From contig CM067065.1 in NCBI GenBank assembly GCA_033980235.1, positions 7,581,328 to 7,645,327 on the forward strand: 64,000 bases of DNA, read 5' to 3'. The notes under the pieces were generated by a model that was not told where the DNA came from, ran no database searches, and saw only the letters and a program-made list of their open reading frames with translations. Position numbers and translations under genes: made by a program. The stretch is from Diadema setosum (taxonomy: Eukaryota; Echinodermata; Echinoidea; Diadematoida; Diadematidae). Of this stretch, positions 61,901 through 64,000 are shown piece by piece; positions within the stretch are counted from its first letter, which is position 1, and each line of letters begins with the position of its first letter.

Positions 61901-63104
61901 TGATTTAAAGTTATAGAGGACTTCAAGTTGAATAAAGTTAGCGTTGATTTCACAATGAACGCTAACTTAATCTTGATAAAACGGGGCCCTTGTCATTTAA
62001 AATATAACTGCCATAGAAGAAGGTCAACTACCACCGGTAACAGGTTATAAGACTCTTAGAGCCTACATGTTTGAACTGTTTGATATAATAGTAGCGTTCC
62101 TCAAAAGCCATGAACTTTGCTAATCGGAATAGTTTGATGATGGTGGTGCAAATTCCAAAAAAAAAAAAAAAAAAAAAATTCTCGAAATATCGCACCAAAA
62201 GTTTCGCAATATGATTTATTTCGTTCAAACCTTTATTGATGACCATTCTATATTTCCAATTTTAATCTTTCGACAGCGCTCCCGTATGTTCCCTGTAAAG
62301 TCATGAACTTAGCGGAAGCATATAGGTTCTGTCACTATAGATATGATGGAGGAACTGTACCCTTACCCCGAAACAAAACCTACCTCCTCGACCTGCTCGC
62401 GATTGCCAACGATACCTGTGGCTTTGAGGAAATAGGGCTGGACTGTTTCTGCTGTTGGTCAACGAACCAAACCTTGTGGAAGTGGGCGGATCGGTCTAAT
62501 ACCGGGGACTGGCTGTGCTCTAAAGCCAACCGGGGGAGTCAGTTGCGTCTGTTGACTTCACTCTACAAAGACGAACTTCCACGCAAGTATTACTTCTCTA
62601 TGTATTATACATACATGTGTATATTATAATTTGAAATCATTAAAGATGATGATGATGATAATAATAATAACAATAATAATAACAATATTGATAGTAATAA
62701 TATTTTCATTTGTTCATTTCAATTTATTTTCATATTTCTCACATATGTCACAATACAGTATATAAATACGAAAATAATACACAATAAATACGAAAATAAA
62801 ATCACAATAAAGTATATAAATACGAAAATTATACAAAACAAAATATTAGATGAAACTTCAACGGAATGTACAAAAGTTTGTCCTGGAATAAACTTAAGGT
62901 CTGTATACATGCGAATTGAGCTGTGGTTATGATGAGAAAAAATATGCTGTGACCTGCGTAAAAGCATAATGATGATGATGATGAAAAAAGTAGCGGTAAT
63001 GATAGTAATAATGCTAACTTCTCCTTTCCCCAGGTTGGCTTCTTCACTGTTGCCACTGCTTTACCAAAGAGCCCTATGTTCAGTATTACCCCTGTACCCA
63101 TTAG
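47670..63104 (+). CDS. Right paralogue: EGF + C-type-lectin-like modular protein, start codon lost (possible pseudogene)
   Basis: Exons 47,670-47,724, 51,388-51,594, 56,074-56,178, 62,277-62,582 and 63,034-63,104 match the left gene module for module and phase for phase, and add a final Cys-rich exon ending in TAG. No stop or frameshift breaks exons 2-5. However, the codon equivalent to the left start is ATA, with an in-frame TAA directly before it, so translation cannot begin there. Either a different upstream exon supplies the start or the gene is dead. Introns are larger than in the left copy (3.7, 4.5, 6.1 and 0.45 kb) because of mobile-element insertions. The last intron appears to use a GC-AG pair. 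Inferred role: as for the left copy, secreted and perhaps carbohydrate-binding. No AATAAA was seen in the 500 bp after the stop. Confidence 0.62.
47840..48070. mobile_element. 231-bp MITE with about 35-bp TIRs
   Basis: GAAGAGTCTGTTTGCAAAAA then CCGATAAGTCCAT at the left is mirrored by ATGGACTTATCGG and TTTTTGCAAACAAACTCTTC at the right. AAAT flanks both sides and may be a target duplication. It lies in the first intron of the right gene. Confidence 0.85.
48140..48988 (-). mobile_element. TIR element with internal GCTTCCTTTTGCC repeats (copy 2, intact length)
   Basis: About 849 bp, inverted relative to 11,448-13,365 and without the LINE insertion. Ends CTGCCCTACTTTGGCAAAAG and CTTTTGCCAAAGTAGGACCG. 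Internal GGCAAAAGGAAGCAAGT boxes alternate in orientation. Confidence 0.82.
48989..49680. other. Intron 1 of the right gene, unremarkable part
   Basis: Only a short direct repeat (ATTCAAAGCGGCTTA, 49,220 and 49,267) was noticed. Confidence 0.45.
49681..50852. mobile_element. Candidate 1.2-kb TIR element
   Basis: TTTAACTCTTAATGTGCCAG at the left resembles the complement of the right end, ACTCTTAACTTGCCATGG. The right side holds two TCGCCNNTCGGCGACCATGG hairpins (about 50,777 and 50,810). A 161-codon minus-strand frame (50,505-50,020) inside is unrecognised and overlaps frames on the other strand. Confidence 0.45.
51388..51594 (+). CDS. Right paralogue exon 2: unknown extracellular module
   Basis: 207 nt (69 codons), phase 1-1, between a GATAG acceptor and a GTAGGA donor. 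It shares YYAKDH, LEG-CGYIKSGTP, KLTPK and YCAYPG with the left copy. It has four cysteines against three in the left copy and is three codons longer. The domain is not recognised. An exact copy of its bases 51,449-51,538 sits at 54,140-54,229. Confidence 0.72.
52430..52450. repeat. (AC)n microsatellite
   Basis: About ten CA/AC units. Confidence 0.9.
52736..54074 (+). mobile_element. TCCG-repeat element with AGGTCA arrays
   Basis: Begins CTCCGCCACGAAGTGGTGCC followed by GGAGGCATTATG, then about 80 bp of (TCCG)n with TCCT variants (52,782-52,861). It ends GGCGGAGGCATACCAGTC, the complement of the start. Inside are internal repeats of about 150 bp (53,000-53,305). A 5' fragment of the same family is at 56,957-57,180. 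Confidence 0.75.
52981..53305 (+). promoter_or_regulatory. Clustered AGGTCA direct repeats (nuclear-receptor half-sites)
   Basis: 52,981-53,007 has four AGGTCA half-sites with spacings 1, 2 and 0. 53,126-53,153 and the equivalent segment near 53,277-53,304 each have four with spacings 1, 1 and 2. AGGTCA-N-AGGTCA is the known DR1 site of RXR/HNF4/COUP-TF-type receptors. Function here is inference only; the sites belong to a mobile element. Confidence 0.4.
54140..54229 (+). pseudogene. Exact 90-bp duplicate of the middle of exon 2
   Basis: Identical base for base to 51,449-51,538, in the same orientation, 2.7 kb downstream and inside the intron between exons 2 and 3. It lacks both ends of the exon and so has no splice sites. 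Its last four bases, GTGA, are also the first four bases of the 665-bp TIR element that follows, so the junction lies within a 4-nt microhomology. Confidence 0.9.
54226..54890 (+). mobile_element. GTGACCGTGCA TIR element, 3' truncated
   Basis: Starts GTGACCGTGCATC, fused at GTGA to the duplicated exon fragment. It is cut at TTAA (54,887-54,890), where its homologues continue CTAAAAATCCATG. Confidence 0.78.
54891..55380 (+). mobile_element. Left part of a TTAA-inserted element
   Basis: AAGGGCATTGTACCGGT follows a TTAA that is present in the intact host element, so this is an insertion point. The terminus resembles that of 57,715-58,102. The right end is not found and the extent is uncertain. 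Confidence 0.45.
55381..55943. other. Intronic sequence, nothing recognised
   Basis: No splice-bounded exon or repeat pair seen in this part of right intron 2. Confidence 0.4.
55944..55991. repeat. (TA)n microsatellite
   Basis: About 17 TA units, 80 bp before exon 3. Confidence 0.9.
56074..56178 (+). CDS. Right paralogue exon 3: EGF-like module
   Basis: 105 nt, phase 1-1, after a GACAG acceptor and before a GTACAT donor. It encodes ACMSDPCPYGQTC and then DGYQCCC, with C-x4-C-x4-C-x8-CCC spacing, very close to the left copy. An NAT sequon lies near the 3' end. Conservation of the exon edges in both genes supports these borders. Confidence 0.74.
56957..57180 (+). mobile_element. 5' fragment of the TCCG-repeat element
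   Basis: TATGCCTCCGCCTCGAAGTG, a short (TCCG)n and the GGTCAAAGGTCA motif. It is cut off by the next element at 57,181. Confidence 0.75.
57715..58102. mobile_element. MITE flanked by TTAA
   Basis: AGGGGCATAGTCCCGGT at the left pairs with ACCGGGACCATGCACCC at the right; TTAA lies on both sides (57,711-57,714, 58,103-58,106). TTAA duplication is typical of piggyBac-type insertion, though the terminal bases are not the classical ones. Confidence 0.6.
58107..59205. other. No gene recognised
   Basis: Part of the large element; includes GC-rich AGCGCCGCAAGGCGCGGT near 59,137 and repeated AGGCCTA words. Confidence 0.4.
59206..61285 (-). pseudogene. 5'-truncated CR1/jockey-like LINE, reverse transcriptase mostly readable
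   Basis: The minus strand encodes, in order, a basic linker (about 61,280-61,000), LNPYKASGPDGVPAKLLK (about 60,800), DAQHGFRKRRSCDTQ (about 60,520), LLDFAKAFDKVSHRLL, GVPQGSVLGPLLFLIF and the catalytic LFADDCVLY (about 60,150). The thumb (YLGLHIDNKLSF, RPIVEYAAASWDP) and a C-terminal RTCREWNAL follow. Breaks: a frameshift near 60,600, an in-frame TAA near 59,989, and a frameshift near 59,550. The endonuclease domain is missing. The 3' end is GGAAGAAGAAGAAGG. Much better preserved than the copy at 8.9 kb, but not functional. It lies antisense in right intron 3. Confidence 0.9.
61990..62276. other. End of right intron 3
   Basis: Contains a poly-A run (62,157-62,178) and the pyrimidine tract and acceptor of exon 4. 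Confidence 0.5.
62277..62582 (+). CDS. Right paralogue exon 4: C-type-lectin-like module
   Basis: 306 nt, phase 1-1, after a GACAG acceptor. The 102 codons show a C-type-lectin-like order: Cys, AEAYRFC, YDGGTVPLPRN, EEIGLDC, then WKWADRSNTGDWLC, which resembles the IGL and W-x-W / WND motifs of C-type lectin domains more closely than the left copy does. Calcium-binding EPN/QPD motifs are not seen. The exon most likely ends at CTTCCAC followed by GCAAGT, the position where the left copy has GTAAGC. Confidence 0.72.
63034..63104 (+). CDS. Right paralogue exon 5: Cys-rich C-terminal tail and stop
   Basis: Follows a pyrimidine-rich CCCCAG acceptor. Joined in phase 1 to exon 4 it gives RWLLHCCHCFTKEPYVQYY, then PCTH and a TAG stop. 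The CC-C pattern and late Cys would supply the last lectin-type disulphide partners. The frame depends on the GC donor; using the GTATTA four bases downstream would shift the frame and give a tail without cysteines. No matching exon was found for the left gene. Confidence 0.5.
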
Positions 63105-64000
63105 ACTTCGAAAAGAATAAGAAGTGAAACCCCGATAAGCGATTACGTGCCATGCACAGCAAATGGTTTTGATCCACATGTAGTTGAAATTGGTTACGGG
63201 GCCAAAAAGCAAAATACTAAAAAGGAATGAAAAAAATAGAGCTCATATCCTGTGCACTATAGATACATTTCCACAGTAACACACACAGACACACACAGAC
63301 ACACACACACACACACACACACACATTATTCATACATATAATTCCATAACGTGTAGCAAGAAACGAATTCATTCAAACAATTTTATTTTAAACTATATCT
63401 ATACAACTATACTAGGTATTACCAAAAAATCCCACTTTTGATACTTAATAGTTCAGAAAACTATAACAGATGACACTTGACCTTGATATCAGCAATAGCT
63501 GAAAAGTGTACAATTTTGATAAAGGTAATTAACAATTAACACATAAATCAATGACATTGAGTTCAAGATTAACTATTTCATAGAGTTCTTTTTTTGTCCC
63601 TTTTTTCAATCCTCCGTACAAATTACAATTTTTTTTTTTCGTGAGGAATTTCACTACCATTGCTAGTCTTTATTCATCCTGAAATGTAGTGTTTGAAAGC
63701 ATATAAAAACATGTAGGCCCCTACTTAGTTTTTCGTATGCATGGATCTTATCTTTTACCATGACTTCAAACTAGCAATGCCCAGGGCAATCCATTTATGT
63801 GCCTTGGAGCATGAGACCAAAATCCTAGTCAGCAGACCTCTGAGAAGTTGGAATTCAAGTCCACTGGTCAGGGTCATTGTAAACAAACTATCCCAGAAAC
63901 ATCAATGGTTACTGTGTAACGTTCAAGTTTTTCACAGAGAGTTTAAATCTAGCCAAAATTTGGAACCTTCACTTTAAACCATTACTCATGGATATCTTAA
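63105..64000. other. 3' flank of the right gene
   Basis: (AC)n at 63,279-63,325. No AATAAA near the stop and no further exon recognised. A frame at 63,741-63,977 has no recognisable features. Confidence 0.4.

Larger units (their letters stand above)
57181..61989. mobile_element. Element with GGGCCCC termini, carrying nested insertions
   Basis: GGGCCCCTTTTCATCAAAAG at the left and CTTGATAAAACGGGGCCC at the right form inverted ends; both are followed inward by TTAACTTTAAGT-type repeats. Inside sit a TTAA-flanked MITE and a LINE. No transposase was recognised. Confidence 0.55.

Overview
The window looks like an AT-rich, repeat-dense nuclear genome from a marine invertebrate. Introns, phase-1 extracellular exon modules, tRNA-derived SINEs, CR1/jockey-like LINEs and many short TIR elements mark it as animal. 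An echinoderm or another invertebrate deuterostome is my best guess, but that rests only on repeat style and gene content and is low confidence. There are no bacterial features and no CRISPR.

The one convincing gene content is a pair of divergently transcribed paralogues. The left copy runs on the minus strand, with exons at 25,908-25,854, 24,118-23,921, 22,761-22,657 and 19,909-19,601. The right copy runs on the plus strand, with exons at 47,670-47,724, 51,388-51,594, 56,074-56,178, 62,277-62,582 and 63,034-63,104. Each encodes, in order, a short hydrophobic leader, a cysteine-containing module I do not recognise, an EGF-like module and a C-type-lectin-like module. Every internal junction is phase 1. 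The right copy has lost the ATG that starts the left copy, uses a GC splice donor, and carries an exact 90-bp duplicate of part of its second exon inside an intron. It may be a pseudogene, or it may use another first exon.

Almost everything else is mobile or simple-repeat DNA. 0-14 kb: an inverted pair of elements packed with a CGGATTGTCGC motif, a tandem array with a SINE and a perfect palindrome, a decayed LINE, and a TIR element interrupted by an L1/Tx1-like LINE tail. 14-19 kb: foldback and TIR elements and a diverged long repeat. 26-47 kb, between the two genes: a PIF/Harbinger-type MITE, a 6-kb nest of tandem repeats flanked by a 1.1-kb direct repeat, and three end-to-end TIR elements embedded in a degenerate minisatellite. 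48-62 kb: the right gene's introns, swollen by a nested stack that includes a CR1/jockey-like LINE on the minus strand.

Coordinates of exons come from reading splice sites and matching the two paralogues to each other. Repeat-family names are given only where a diagnostic feature (target-site duplication, RT motif, tRNA boxes) is visible.
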